Part shown: piece after piece, positions 36,001-47,905 of the stretch | Numbering within the stretch: the stretch's first letter is position 1 | Layout: each line of letters begins with the position of its first letter | Source of the DNA: Serilophus lunatus | Taxonomy: Eukaryota > Chordata > Aves > Passeriformes > Eurylaimidae | Assembly (NCBI GenBank): GCA_013399895.1 | Contig: VXBA01004877.1 | Span: 926,675 to 990,674, forward strand | Length of the DNA stretch: 64,000 nucleotides | Direction: 5' to 3' | Program-made: the position numbers and the translations under genes | Notes under the pieces: generated by a model | Told to the model about the DNA's origin: nothing | Databases searched by the model: none | Seen by the model: only the letters and a program-made list of their open reading frames with translations

Positions 36001-37575
36001 CTATATGAAAAGTTTTGAATATTCAGGATTTGGACCACTGGTTAGCCCCACCAGCTGTAGTGCAACACATACGGAAGCACGCATTTCACCAGCTAGCTAA
36101 GCAGAAAGGGATGAGCTCCAAACTAAGAGGAAGTCATTGTGCTGGGGTGACTTTTACAATCTTAAGGATAGCGGAGGAGACAATTTGCATTTAGTATCTC
36201 TGCAGTTAGGGTCTGCAGCTTTGATCAGGCACAGAGAATGAGTCCAAAAAAGATATTTTATGCTTTTGTGTGTTTCTTTGGGTGAATTCTCTCCTGCCAT
36301 GATAGGCTCTTTCTGGATAGCTTCTTGTGAAGGTTTGAGTGATTAAGCTTTACTGGTATGTATATTCAAAGAAGGCAATGTAGGAATTACTTCAACATAA
36401 CTAAAAGGAAAATCCTTTTATGAAATGCTAGAGATGGTTGCAGGTTCATTGTTCTAATAAGCACAAGTGGTACTGGGTGACTTGTCTGAACAAATTAACC
36501 CAAATCCTTCCATTCCTTCCATTATATTTGTTGGTATCGAATAATATCTCCTATTACAAAGATTGCCAAATTAGTACAGTTCATATGCTGAATATCAAAC
36601 CCTGACAAAGGACTTTGTGTTAACTGAGAGAGGTAACCTTCTAGACATAAAGGCAGCAACACAACAGGTTGTTAAGATTTTTTTTAAAAAAAAGAACCAG
36701 TATTTCAAAGAAAATTACAAATTACCAGCAGAAACTAAACTGTGTGTTTTCTTACTGTATTTGTTTCACTTTGATTTATTTCTTTATTTATCTGCATGAT
36801 GTTTGAAAGAAAGGACATTAAAGAATAGAGTGGTCTGTAATACCACCTATAGATAAAACCACAGAACAGCCCTCTTGCTGCTCTGTGACCTTGCTTCAGC
36901 CCAGACTATTGTCCAGCATGTGAAATGCCATGTCACATGCATGAGATCATTTGTGACACAGAGCACTTAGCTGCAGCGTTTATTTTTTCACATACCCTAT
37001 CTATCTATATATTTTTTTTAATTTGGGTATAACATTGCACAGGTAAGATACTTCTTCTCTCTTAAACAGCAGAAATTATTATTAAAAGATCCAAATATAC
37101 ATTATTTATTATTTTATCTAAGGGTGAGTGAAACGTAAATTACACAGAAATTTAGAGGTGATTCCCTCCCTCTCAAAAATCAGTTTGCACAAACATGTAT
37201 CTCTGCAGTTTTCTGGGAAGTCATCCCTATCTCACAGTTTGGAGACATGAAATAATATAGCTCTTTTAGAAAGAAAAAATTAAATCCCAATTTTTTTTTT
37301 TTTTGTTTCCAGGGACAAGTGTCCTCAATTAACACTGACAGCTATTTAATTTCATTTAAAGTAGGTTGGTTTAAAACATGATTCTTATCTCTGCACCGCA
37401 GGATGGACTAAGTCTCTCTTTTAGAGCCACCCAGCAATGGGGATTAAGGGAACTCAGTTACATTTCTTTCTACAGAAACCTGAGCTCCATTAGCAAAATA
37501 TAGATTTGAGCAGATATGGGCCCAGCATCTGGCCTCTCAGAAATAAGATAAAACTGTGAGGAGGAAATTAGAGAA
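33011..37575. other. non-coding block
   Basis: Unique AT-rich sequence. Open frames reach 134 codons (plus, 35459-35863) without recognisable content. Seen: poly-T near 37290-37304, a short (CTAT)n at about 36999-37009 and purine-rich tracts near 33955. No transposon was recognised. Confidence 0.6.
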
Positions 37576-37634
37576 GATCCAAAACCCATTTAAATCAATA
37601 GGAAGGCTCCATAACCTTCAGCAGGTTTTGGATC
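37576..37634. mobile_element. short palindromic element with 11-bp terminal inverted repeats (MITE-like)
   Basis: GATCCAAAACC at 37576-37586 is the exact reverse complement of GGTTTTGGATC at 37624-37634. The interior 'catttaaatcaataggaagg' and 'ctccataaccttcagcag' matches the layout of a sauropsid repeat I remember, with 'cattgaagtcaatgg' near one end and 'cattgacttcagtggg' near the other. At 59 bases it is either a complete very small element or the core of a decayed one. It has no coding capacity. Confidence 0.5.
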
Positions 37635-40024
37635 CCACTCTGAGAGAATAGAAGAACTTGTTTACCATAAAGGAAGAAATCATTATCAGTTCATTAAGGC
37701 CTTGATTTTGTTTTTCTTTAAAGTCTTTTTTTTTTCTCTCTCTAACAGTCACTTGCTGTCTTAAAGAAAACAAGCACCAAGTGATGCCATGGTGGAGAGG
37801 AGTGTATATTGTCCCTCCATAAGAAGGCTGTGTCTAGTCTTCTAAGATACTGATCCCATCCCAAATGCTGCTCAAATTTTGATTAAGTGATGTGCTGTTT
37901 CATGTGGTGGTCTAGAGTTGGTAGAGTAATGAAACCAACTATGCCAAAAACAATGCCTGTTTTGAAAATGTCTTTTCAAAGTAATGAGTGTTGTGTGTGC
38001 AGTGTCTTGGTTAGTTTGTTTTTGTGGGTTTCTCATTATTTCTCAAACTTTTTTTTTCCTTTTCAAAATATTGCTGATCTTATTGGTGGAAGCTTTGTGT
38101 TAAAACACCAAGAAAAAAACCCTGATGGAGCATAGAGGGGCAAGAAGCCAGCTCTAGACAGGACTTCTTAGCCAACTCTAGACAGGCCTTCAAAAAGTTT
38201 GAATTTAATGAAGTGAGGACAGCTGAACTGGTTGCTAAGAAGGTGTCATGTAGCATATTGGGTTATATAAACTCATTGTTTGTGGTGATTATAAAATAGC
38301 TTTTTATCTCTAGGGTTGTTTAACTCATGAAACATGAGTCTTGAGGGCACAGCTACTAAATTAATGTTTGTTGAAGTCTCCTGGGCAGTTTTACTGAGCT
38401 ATGTTCAGCTAGAAGGTCCCAGGCTGTTTATTCCATGTGATGGCTTCACAACAGCCACTTAAGTCACCAGGAAAGCTGTAAGGAGCACAGTCTCCATTTC
38501 TACTGAGATACGGGCACGAGAAGGCTTCCAGCAGGGAAAATGCACCGGGTAGTCTCAATCCAGATCACAGCTCGCTATTTGAGTAGCCCATTTCTAGGTG
38601 GCAATGAGATTTTTTCTCTATCACCAGTGAAGATACAAAAGAAGAGATGCAGTACTGCTTCAGCTCCTCTGGATAAGTGAACACAATTCAGAAATAGCAT
38701 CTGCATGCCACTTAGAATGAGTATCTAGCATCCCTCTACATAGAGGTAGTTCCACATCTCTATACAATGGCTCTCTTCCCTGCACAGGAGAGCATATCCA
38801 GGGTGAGGAAAAGGCTCAGGCCTCTCAGGTGCTCCTGTTTTCATTCTAGGTACTCTTGGGCAGATGCTGACGTTGCTACAACCAACTGGGAAGAGCAAAG
38901 CCTTTGAGTGATGTGACTATTCACTGTTTAGCAAGCAAGAAGACTCTTTTGCTTCTGTCCATTGGGAAGTCTTTATGCTGAGAAACATCTGCACAGTCTG
39001 TGGAGTTAGTGGTGCCAAAGAGGGAAGGGCCATGGAAAATCATTGCTTGCTTGTTGGAGCTTGCACTTGTGAATAGAGAAGAGAGGAAATTTCTGAAATA
39101 ACAGGGAGAGGGGTGACACTGTAGCACTAAAAATTCTATGACATATCTAATTTTTCTGTGAGTAATCATCTACATTTATGCTTCTTGTATGCAACTGGCA
39201 AGTGTGCACACAGGCCATCTCCAAGGGCAGTTGTATACAGGTAACCTTTCCTTGCTATGCTAACTGTCCTTTTGTCATATGAGGTGCTTGCAAGTAGTGA
39301 TGGTACAGCTTCCACATCTGTGGCTAACAGGTTGTCTACTGCTCCCAAGAAATGTTTCTTAAAACTCAAATTGATGCTGCATGTTTTAGCAGTCGCCCAT
39401 TAATTAAACTGAACCGAGTGTAGCATGCAGGCTTAGGAAAGAATTGCATTAGCTGGAAAAATTATCACCTTCCTGGATGTTAGAATTAGAATTTTAATTG
39501 TATTACAGTGATAAAATCATGCACTGCTTGAGACGTCTCTGCTTTCTTGTGTTGGTCTTGTTCAACCTACTCATCTCCCATGTTCCTTCTTCGTACACAT
39601 TTTAGTGCATGTTTTTGGATGAAAAGGACGTTTCTGAGGATAGTCTTAAAAATAGGTTACTCTTGTGGTTTGGTCTGATTTGCTTAGTTGCTCAGTCTTA
39701 GTATAAAAATTTTAAAACAAAAAACTGTCAGGATTAAATTTTTTTTTTTAACATAGAATATTTAAAGAGAAAGCGACAAACATAAACTCTAGAAGACCAG
39801 CCGAATTGATACACCATAGAATTATATTATGTCCTTAGTTTTAAAAATCACGTTGGGATTTTTTACAATCTCTTTATGCCTGTTTTTCACATATTTAGTA
39901 GTTATTAATAAAGGCAGTAGGACACTGCTAACGCACATTTACAGCATCATGTTTAAAAAGGTAGGTGAGGATAAAGAAATGGAAAAAAATATATTGGTGA
40001 ATAAGAGGTATAAAAGATTTTTAC
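37635..40024. other. non-coding block
   Basis: Contains an acceptor-like 'ttttttttctctctctaacag' ending at 37748 with no coding exon behind it, the tandem duplication at 38146-38193 and T/A runs near 39739. No gene or known repeat was recognised. Confidence 0.6.
38146..38193. repeat. 24-bp tandem duplication
   Basis: Two adjacent 24-base units (38146-38169 and 38170-38193), both beginning agcca and containing ctctagacagg, differ at a few positions. Confidence 0.85.
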
Positions 40025-40345
40025 TTCTGTTTTTCACTACCATAAGCATAAGTGCTTCTACAGTGAGCCAGACCAAAAGATCCATACAAGCCAGTACTCT
40101 GTCAGCTAGTCTGCTATGAGCTGGGTGGACAAATAGAGAGGGATCCTTTTTCTGGCATATTTTTCCAGCTGACAAACATCAGTGATGCAAGGACATTTAT
40201 TTCTTGAATATGGATTTATCCTCTACAGGCTTGCCTAATTCTTCTCTGAATCTCTTTTTATGCTCCTGGCCTTCATAGCCTTCTATGGCAATAAGTCCCA
40301 GAATTTAACTATTTGTATAAAAAAGTATTTACCTTCCTTTTTTTT
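40025..40345 (-). mobile_element. ancient CR1/L3-type LINE 3' end
   Basis: Read on the minus strand, the order is that of the old sauropsid CR1 3' end: 'aaattctgggacttattgcc', 'gaaggccaggagcataaaaa', 'attcagagaagaattaggc', 'gaggataaatccat', and finally 'acagagtactggcttgtatg', 'gatcttttggtctggc'. The first part corresponds to the WN.LP...FK..LD region of the CR1 ORF2 C-terminus, but the frame is too decayed to translate. This is much more diverged than the bird-type copies in the window. Confidence 0.65.
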
Positions 40346-41334
40346 TTTTAATGTCACTGCAGGATAATTTTGTCAGTTGCAACTTTGACTGTTTTGTGAG
40401 AAGCAAATACCATCACCTGCTAGTTTTTGCTGTGGCATCCACCATTTTTAGGAACACTTACTCTCAAATATTATTTAAAATTACTACTTTCCTGACAAAA
40501 ACATTTTGATGCTCCTCTGAGTTATTTTGTGGTACTTACTTTTACCTGTCTTTATATGTGCTGAAAGTCAAATTGGAACTAACACACTTCTTCTATCACA
40601 TTCTGTCTGGTTTGCCACCAATAATTTTGTTATTATTTTATTCAGTTTTTAGTTTATGTTGCGCTCTTCTTCCTTACATCTTTTTTAAAATTTATTTTTG
40701 TATTAATGTTTCACATTTGAGAAAAATAAGACAATTTTGTCATGGAGATGATGTCATTTACCTTAAGACACTACTTAACAACCTGAAGAGATCTGACTCA
40801 ACAAGGCTGGAGGTTAAACTATTGTAGATCATAGTAGCAAATAAACTGTCTCCCAGAGATTCATCTTTGAAGGACAAGGGAAAGAACCAATGAAATTTAG
40901 TTTTTGCGCCTACAAAGGTGAAACATCTTAGCTACCTGAATGTAAATTATTCCACTTGTCCCTTACTTGGGCCCCACCATAAATGATACTGAATGAACAC
41001 CTATTCTCAGCATGGTTCTTCTGTGAGGCAGTGACCCATTCAGGGGGGATGAGGTGAGTTGTAGTTTAAAAGAGGTTTTTTCAAGAGCTTGCTTGGACCA
41101 GTTGTCATCTTGTACAGAGACTTGCATAACTCCGTGGTGTTGGGTTTAAAGGTGAACAGTGAACCAAAACTCTGAGCTTCCTTTGGTCACTCTGCCCTAA
41201 GGCTCCGTGCAGCTGCCCCAGCACCATCTCCAAGACCGGTCGTGGCTGTTAGTTAGCACAGATCATGCTAAACCCCTTTTGTCTGCTCCTTCGAACATGT
41301 GTGTTCCAGGGAGCCCCAGGATGGGCCTGGGAAT
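40346..41334. other. non-coding block
   Basis: AT-rich sequence with poly-T at about 40339-40351 at its edge. The interval 41140-41330 may hold further decayed repeat sequence ('tgttgggtttaaaggtgaac') that I cannot name. Confidence 0.55.
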
Positions 41335-41431
41335 GTGGGACACAGCTAAGTGGTGGGCTTGGCAGTGCTAGGGTAATGGTTGGATTCGATGACCTCAGAG
41401 GCTTTTCCCAATCTAAATTATTCTAGGATTC
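41335..41431 (+). mobile_element. CR1 LINE 3' end, truncated
   Basis: 'agtggtgggcttggcagtgc', 'tagggtaatggttggattc', 'gatgacctcagaggcttttc' and 'ccaatctaaattattctagg' follow the bird CR1 3' untranslated tail closely. About 100 bases remain, on the plus strand like the two larger copies. Confidence 0.85.
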
Positions 41432-43624
41432 AATACAATAAGTGGTTTTGCACTTCAGTTAACTCCTTCACCATTTACTTCATGGAGAGGTTCAGGAGGT
41501 TTTAAGGGCCTTAAGCATATCATAGTGGGAAATAGGGACTCATTTTTTGCAATGTCACAACAGTTTGTGCTAGTGGGGATCAAAAGAAACAAACAGAAAG
41601 CTAAAACAACCCCCTAAAAATAAAATATTTTAATGATAGTCAGTATGGTTTTCAAGATGAATTCATTGTTCCTCAATCTGAAATAGTCAAATTTTCATTA
41701 AGATCTGTTTTTAAAAGAAATGCTAACTTTTAGGAAATCTTCTCTGCAAAAAATCATATATAAAGAGTCTACTCATAATTTTTATTCTTTTTTATTTATT
41801 CCTATTCTTTTACAACATTTTGAAAGGATCTATGCATAAGAATCTACTCACAACCCAGCTTTGACTTTGTAATTACTGGGAGTGAGGGTTGTTTGTTGTG
41901 AACACCATGACATGTTGGTTTTCTTTGAGTACTAGTTAAGGGGATGGTTATTTGTTTTGGGTTTTTTTGCAAGCTGTTCTTTTGCAATAGCTGGAACAAA
42001 TGCATTATCTGAGTTAGACTGGTAAATGATGAAATGTTAGAACTTCTTGGATATTGGGAAGAAGTTGTTTTACAAGACAGAGCACAACATGAAAGATACC
42101 TAAAACTGCTTAGGAAATTCTGGTAGATATACCCTATGACCAAGAGAGGTTGGAAAAACTAGGATACTTCCAGCTTGTTAGAGAGGGAGTGTCCCGATTC
42201 TCTACTGCAAGAAAAAAAACTATACGGAGTTCTGTGTGTCCTCGGCTCCTAATGAGCGTCTGCTTATCTCTAACTAAGGATAATCTCATCTTCTCCTGAT
42301 TTAGCATGAGAGACTGGATGATGGGAACTCACAATCTTCTACTTCTCAACCCTCCTGTCCTAGAGTTCAAGTACCCCCAGCGCTTCTAAGTTCTCTGACA
42401 GTTTTCTAGCACATCACTCCCATTCTTCAAGCTCCTTCTCCGCTCACAAACTGTTCCCACTCAGAGTTTTCCGTTCTTTCTCTTATGGCACTATGACCTT
42501 CCATCACCATCTACCCCAGAGTCTCCTCAGTCCTCCCAGCTCCCTTTCCTTACTTTACCCATTCCATATTGTGGCAACCTTTGGAAAAAACTGTCAGTAG
42601 CACTGTTTGCTGAGCTCTCCCTCTCTCTCCCACAGGGATTATGTCTGATGACTACGTTTTCAAGTATTCACTCCCAGCTGTCTACAATGGGAGCTGTTAT
42701 ATGTTGAAATATTCGTATAAAACTAGTCCAAATAAGAACATATTGTAATGAGCAAAGGAAAACGGTGTGAATTTCCTCCTAATAGACAGGAGATTGTGAG
42801 TCTGAGTATGCATGCTCATGAACATCTGGTAAAATGTGATTTGGTGATGAAAGCTTCCTTCATATGGCCAAGTCCTGACAATATCATATGCTGTTTAGTC
42901 TAAAGTTTTATTTCACCAAGTGCTACACTTTTGCTTTCAGTGACCTTGTTCATCAGTCAGAGGGCATGCCACACATACTGTGCTTTCCACTCTGAATAGG
43001 GAGTGAAGTTGAAAATTGCAGGTTGGAAATTTTAGCACCCCCATACTCTGTCCCCATTGTTGCAGCTAAGCTTGTTTTTGTGCAATAATTATTGTTATGT
43101 CCACAAACCAAGCAATGAGCTGATGACCTCTGCAATATCAAGAATGCTGTTTTCATGAGAATCACTCCCATAGACATTTGCAAGTGACCTCGAACTGCAG
43201 CAAAGATACCCTGCTGTTCTTCTGTGCTTTAGATGGCCTACCTGGCACATGCATGATGCTGAAATAGATTCCTTCCACAACAATCTCCTGGAAACCTTGC
43301 CTGTTGCTTGTTTTCTGATGTAGCCCTAATGATGGGACCTAAACTGTTCTCAGAAGCTGTATTATAATTGTGCTGTATGTCCCTTTGCCTTATTTTGGTT
43401 TGTGTATCTGAAAGAGTGAGAATGGGGGCAGGGAGTGGGGAGGACGCATGGGGAGGGAGGGAAATATCTTGCTGTCTATATTCCAGTATAATTTATTATA
43501 ATTGTTATCTGTAACTCAGGTACACAGGGAGTTTTCATTAAGATGTAGGGATTCTAGGACAAGAGGACAGCAGCGTCCACCTCTCTGTCTTTTTGCATAT
43601 GTATTTCTGACGACTCGACAGGAG
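41432..43624. other. non-coding block
   Basis: AT-rich sequence with no recognised gene. A G-run cluster lies at 43424-43461 just before the CR1 insertion. Confidence 0.6.
43424..43461 (+). other. G-quadruplex-prone purine tract
   Basis: G runs at 43424-43428, 43431-43433, 43437-43440, 43450-43453, 43455-43457 and 43459-43461 are separated by loops of 2, 3, 9, 1 and 1 bases, enough for a four-tract fold. Confidence 0.5.
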
Positions 43625-44448
43625 CTTTTACAGCTGCACAAGCATAGGGACCTGGACAGGCTGGATCGATGGGCCAAATCCAACAGTATAAGGTTCAACA
43701 AGACCAGGTGCCAGGTCCTGCCCTTTGGCCACAACAATCCTCCTGCAGCACTACAGGCTGGGGAGAGAGTGGCTGGAGAGCAGGCAGGCAGAAAGGAACC
43801 TGGGGGTTCCGATTGACAGGAAACTGAACATGAGCCAGCAGTGTGCCCAGATGGCCAAGAAAGCCAATGGTATCCTGGCCTGTACCAGGAATAGTGTGGC
43901 CAGCAGGACCAGGGAAGTGGCTCTTCCCCTGTACTCAGCACTGGCCAGGCCACATCTTAAGTATTGTGTCCAGTTTTGGGCCTCTCAATTTAGGAAGGAT
44001 GTTGAGGTGCTGGAATGTGTCCAAAGAAAGGCAACAAGGCTGATGAAGGGACTGGAACACAAGTCCTATAAGGAGGAGCTGAGGGAGCTGGGGCTGTTTA
44101 GCCTGGAGAGGAGGATCAGGGGAGACCTTATTGCTCTCTCTAGCTCCCTGAAAGGAGGTTGTAGCCAGGTGGAGGTCAGTCTCCTCCCAGGCAACGAACA
44201 ACAGGACAAGGGGGCACAGTCTTAAGGTGCTCTAAGGGAGGTTTAGGTTATACCTTAAGAAGAAGTTCTTTACAGGGTGATTGGGCATTGGAATGGGCTG
44301 CCCAGGGAGATGGTGGAGTCGCTGTTCCTTGAGGTATTTAAGAGACTGGATGTTGCACTGAGTGCCATGGTCTAGTTGACAAGGTAGTGTTAGTACAAAG
44401 GTTGGACTTGATCTCAGAGGTCTTTTCCAACCTAGCTGATTCTGTAAA
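43625..44448 (+). mobile_element. CR1 LINE, 5'-truncated copy 1 (ORF2 C-terminus plus 3' UTR)
   Basis: The sequence encodes the C-terminal third of CR1 ORF2, downstream of the reverse-transcriptase catalytic box. From 43649 it reads DLDRLDRWAKSNSIRFNK, then CQVLPFGHNNP. A frameshift near 43745 moves the frame, which continues WLESRQAERNLGVPIDRKLN, MSQQCAQMAKKANGILAC, RPHLKYCVQFWAS and ERRIRGDL to a stop at 44223-44225. The remaining C-terminus (the HWN.LP-like segment) is only readable after further breaks. The end carries the usual tail 'gttggacttgatctcagagg', 'tcttttccaacctagctgat', 'tctg'. The copy is inactive: no 5' region, no ORF1, no catalytic domain. It appears to belong to the same subfamily as the copy at 56393, judging from shared 'gttgacaaggt' near the 3' end. 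Confidence 0.93.
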
Positions 44449-46699
44449 CTGTGGCTGTCCTCAAGTTAGTTGTTTTACTCAATATGTGCTGTTGGAACAT
44501 TATCCAAACACACGGGAATAGGATGCAAGTAACCAGGTCTTTCACAGATGGGTAGGAGATTAGCGCTGACTCTTCTGACTGCATCAGAAAACTAAGAAAA
44601 AACATTATCTTTTATTTAAAAACAAAAGTTGAAGTGTCAAGACAGAATTTGGAATAAGGACTTTGATCTGAATGCAGATGACGTAGTCCTTTCTAGCATT
44701 CTGCAAGTCCTCTCTTTTTTTTAGAAAGCAATTCATGGGAACATGTAGGGACAGATATCATGGCTGACCAGAAAAGCCTACTGCTTTGGTTTTGAAAGAC
44801 TTTATGCTCAGATAGAATGGGTTCACCAGGTATGACATTCTGTGACCTCTTTTTTACACGTTTTTGGTTTTTTATGAGTTTTCTGAAACATATTGCTAAT
44901 ACACCTATTGGTAAAGTTCTACAGGAAAGTTTCTTACAAGTCTGTGCTGATTTGAATGTGGAGAACAGTGTTGATGAGATAGTCTTCCCCTATTTAGACA
45001 AAGTGTAGACCACAGAAGGATAAAACCCCACCATTTAAATGAAAATACAGCCTACTGCAGATGCAGTCAGAGACAAGGAAGTTGCTTTGCTGCTGATGTG
45101 CTAAAATAGAAAACCTGTGCTTTCAAAGTATGAAAGCAAGGATGTTTTGTTACTTTTGGTGTCATGAGTGATGCCCGAGGTAATTTTTTTGCTTGGGCTA
45201 TTCCTTTTATTGCAGATCAGACAACCATCCACAGTAGAGCTAGAGATGGTAGCAAGAGAAAGATTGCATGATCTGTTGTATGGCAGCCCTTAATATATAT
45301 GCTTGTAGTAAGTTTGAAATAGTCTGCTTTTACCTTGAATCCCCAAAAGTTGAAAGACTAAGGTGATTTTTTCTATTGAGGTATCACAAGGAAACAGGAC
45401 TAGTCTTATCCACACACTAATAAGCTATTAAAGCAGCAATGAAAAATTCTTTTGAACTGTTCTAGAGAATTATTAAGAAATGTCCAATGGGAGGAGTTCT
45501 TGTTTTAAATCAAGTTGGATCTATGACAGTGCTTTATTTCTCTGAGCTTTCGTTTTGCTGGCTTCTCCCACCTGTTTCTGGAGTGCTGTCTCCCCCTTTC
45601 TTGGACAGTCTCACTGAAAAGGGAAGAATATCCTAAACAGAAAATATTTCAAATTTCATATCTTGAAAAAAAATTTTAAAATCACATTATGAGTGCTGTG
45701 TAAATCCCTAAACCCCTTGTAATTTAGTAGTTACTTTTATGAGAAAGCTGATGTTTAGCACGCTGTACTGATTATTACATGTTCCTAGCATATCTCAAAG
45801 ACATTTCAAAGGCAGGAATTTCATAGATCCTTGATGCATAGTTCTCGTCCAGCCAGTTGAACTTCTGCAGAATTAATTTATTTGGAGGTTGAAACATTCT
45901 ATCTATATCCCTCCCGCTTGCTTATGATTCCATGCACTAAGGTGGACAGGAATATATCTGTGCTGTGTGTAGAAGTAAGTTTTCTGCTTGTCCAAATTCT
46001 ACTGAGCAGCAAAGTGAGAACTGGAAGATGTATAGGTGTGTGCATATGTATCTATGTAGAACATATTTAATTGAAGGATGTTGTACAAAAGGAACAGAGC
46101 AGTTGATAACCACTGCTTTTTCTAGTAGAGTTCAAGTAGAGGTTTCCAGTAGAAATCATTGCCCGGGGTTTCTTGTCTTCTTGCTGTTAACATCACAGAG
46201 TCAGGTCTTGTTCACTCTTTACCTCCAAGACACATTGGATAGTTGAAGTCCTCCTGAGACCATCATGTCTGAAACCACACAAGAGATTCTTCACTTGGCT
46301 AAAAAGTCTCCTGTTTCCCTCGGATATCTATACACAGTGGGGAGGAGAGTCCGTTAAAGCTGCACAATGCCCACTTTTTGCCAATAAGTGATTTCCAACC
46401 TGTCTTCCCCTGAAATCAAAAAGTTATGTCTGTACTCCTGAGCTCTTTTGCTAAAATCAAAAGCATCAGAAAGAATAGGGGAAAAGCCCAAACAAAAAAA
46501 TTGAAATCTTTCTTCCTTCTTTTGCAGAGTTGTCATGCCTCAATTGTAAATTAGAGTTTTAGGATTTTAGAAGGGAATGGATCATTTGGCTGCTTCATTT
46601 CATGCTAAACCAGAAATGGCATAATAGAGCATTTATTTTGCAAGGAACGGAACAGAGACTTACTGCCCAGAAAACTGTCAGTTTTCTTCTCTGCCTTTG
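44449..46699. other. non-coding block
   Basis: AT-rich unique sequence. An acceptor-like 'tttcttccttcttttgcag' ends at 46527 without a coding exon. No known repeat was recognised. Confidence 0.6.
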
Positions 46700-46990
46700 C
46701 AGCCAAGCCCTTGGGCCCCTTTCATCTCAGACCCTGCTATAATTGTAACACCTGCTCTGGAGTTACACTGAGAGCTGAGCCGATAAAGGTAGTGGTTTGC
46801 AGACCTGAGCATGCCGGAGTGCCTTAACTTTTTGGAAGGCCCTACTTTCCCTGGCCCAAATCCAATACACCACTTAGACATCTGCTTAACTTTAAGCATG
46901 TGAGTATCCCCTTTGAAGTCCTATGTATATTGTTTTGCCGGACTGAGGTCAATGAGCTCAGTACCTTGCAGGATTGAGCTCCTGAATGTC
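46700..46990. mobile_element. mosaic of ancient sauropsid palindromic repeats
   Basis: Two remembered repeat motifs can be followed. 'aacacctgctctggagttac' with 'actgagagctgag' resembles the 'ctccggagttacaccagtg' element. 'cttaactttaagcatgtgag', 'tatcccctttgaagtcc' and 'gtaccttgcaggattgagct' resemble the 'aagcatgtgagtagtcccat' and 'agcaccttgcaggatcgggc' elements. All are highly diverged and non-coding. The second motif is related to the fragment at 22225-22370. Confidence 0.48.
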
Positions 46991-47640
46991 AGATTTGATT
47001 AAATGCTCCCCCTTTCTTCCCCCCCTCCTCCTCTTCTCCTACCATGAAAGCCTGACCACAGCTAAAACAGCCTCAGAGGGAAAAAAAAAAAAAAAAGGCA
47101 GCTGTTGGGAAGTAAGCCTGGCTCAGCTGTGGTAGCTTGGTTTTAAACTGTTGCAGATCTAACCAGAGGAAAAGCAGAGAAAAAATCCGACTGAAGATCT
47201 GGTTAAAAATTAAGCCATCTACACTTTCCTAAGGGAACTGGAGAATCTCGGCTAGAAGTGACTATATATCTATCCTGATGCCTTTTTCTCCTCAAAATCT
47301 TAGTGTTCTTGCTTCAGGTGTTCAGCTGTCTGTTTTCTCTAACTGCTCCCTGTTAATTGTGCTCCTGCTTCTGTTTTTTTTCCTATGACTCCAAAATGTG
47401 CTCTCCACAAGTGAAAAAAAGAACCGTGTGCGTGCTCTCTCTCTCTCTCCCTCTCTCTCTTGCTCTCTCTCCCAGTCTGTTCCTTGTCAATTCGCATCAG
47501 TTTAAGGTCAGGAAAGCTAACGGGGAACAAGGCACTGCAGCATTTGAACTCAACCTTGCCTTCCCAAGGAACAAACTGACAATTAGTACAGGGATCAGCA
47601 TCAAAAAAGAGCAACCCAGCGTGAAGCCTGTCTAATTAGT
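46991..47640. other. non-coding block with pyrimidine tracts
   Basis: CT-rich strand near 47000-47040, a poly-A run at 47080-47096 and the (CT)n tract listed separately. Open frames of about 91 codons on both strands overlap the low-complexity tract and are not genes. Confidence 0.6.
47435..47473. repeat. (CT)n low-complexity tract
   Basis: Nearly pure CT alternation with ccc and tg interruptions over 39 bases. Confidence 0.9.
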
Positions 47641-47905
47641 CATATGAACGGAGGGCTTCCCCTCCACTTCCTCAGGAACACATGCCTGTCAGATCTGATA
47701 CAAAGAGACTTCTCTCCCTAACATAATACTGAAATTAGGTTGAGAACAGGTAGCCCTGGCTGAATCGCTTGTTTAAGCAACAGGAGGCTTAGCTGCAGCA
47801 TCGACTCGCACACCCGTATCTACAGTTGCAGCGTGCTTACGACCATGTGCTTTGCAAGTGATTGCAGTATGCCTCCTTTCTTGCAAAATATAGGGGGAAA
47901 AGAAA
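47641..47905. promoter_or_regulatory. candidate conserved non-coding element
   Basis: High-complexity block with CpGs kept in a CpG-poor region (gctgaatcgct, gcatcgactcgcac, acccgtatc, gcagcgtgcttacgac) and TAAT sites (gtctaattagtc). No repeat or convincing frame was seen. Composition is the only evidence. Confidence 0.33.

Noticed and set aside
37720..37748. Excellent splice-acceptor-like sequence (also at 29910 and 46527)
   Set aside because: No coding exon, matching donor or frame continuity follows. Such tracts are frequent in AT-rich vertebrate DNA.
43516..43953. 145-codon minus-strand frame
   Set aside because: It is the antisense shadow of the CR1 ORF2 remnant on the plus strand.
47339..47635. 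Frames of about 91 codons on both strands with Ser/Leu or Glu/Arg runs
   Set aside because: Created by translation of the (CT)n low-complexity tract.
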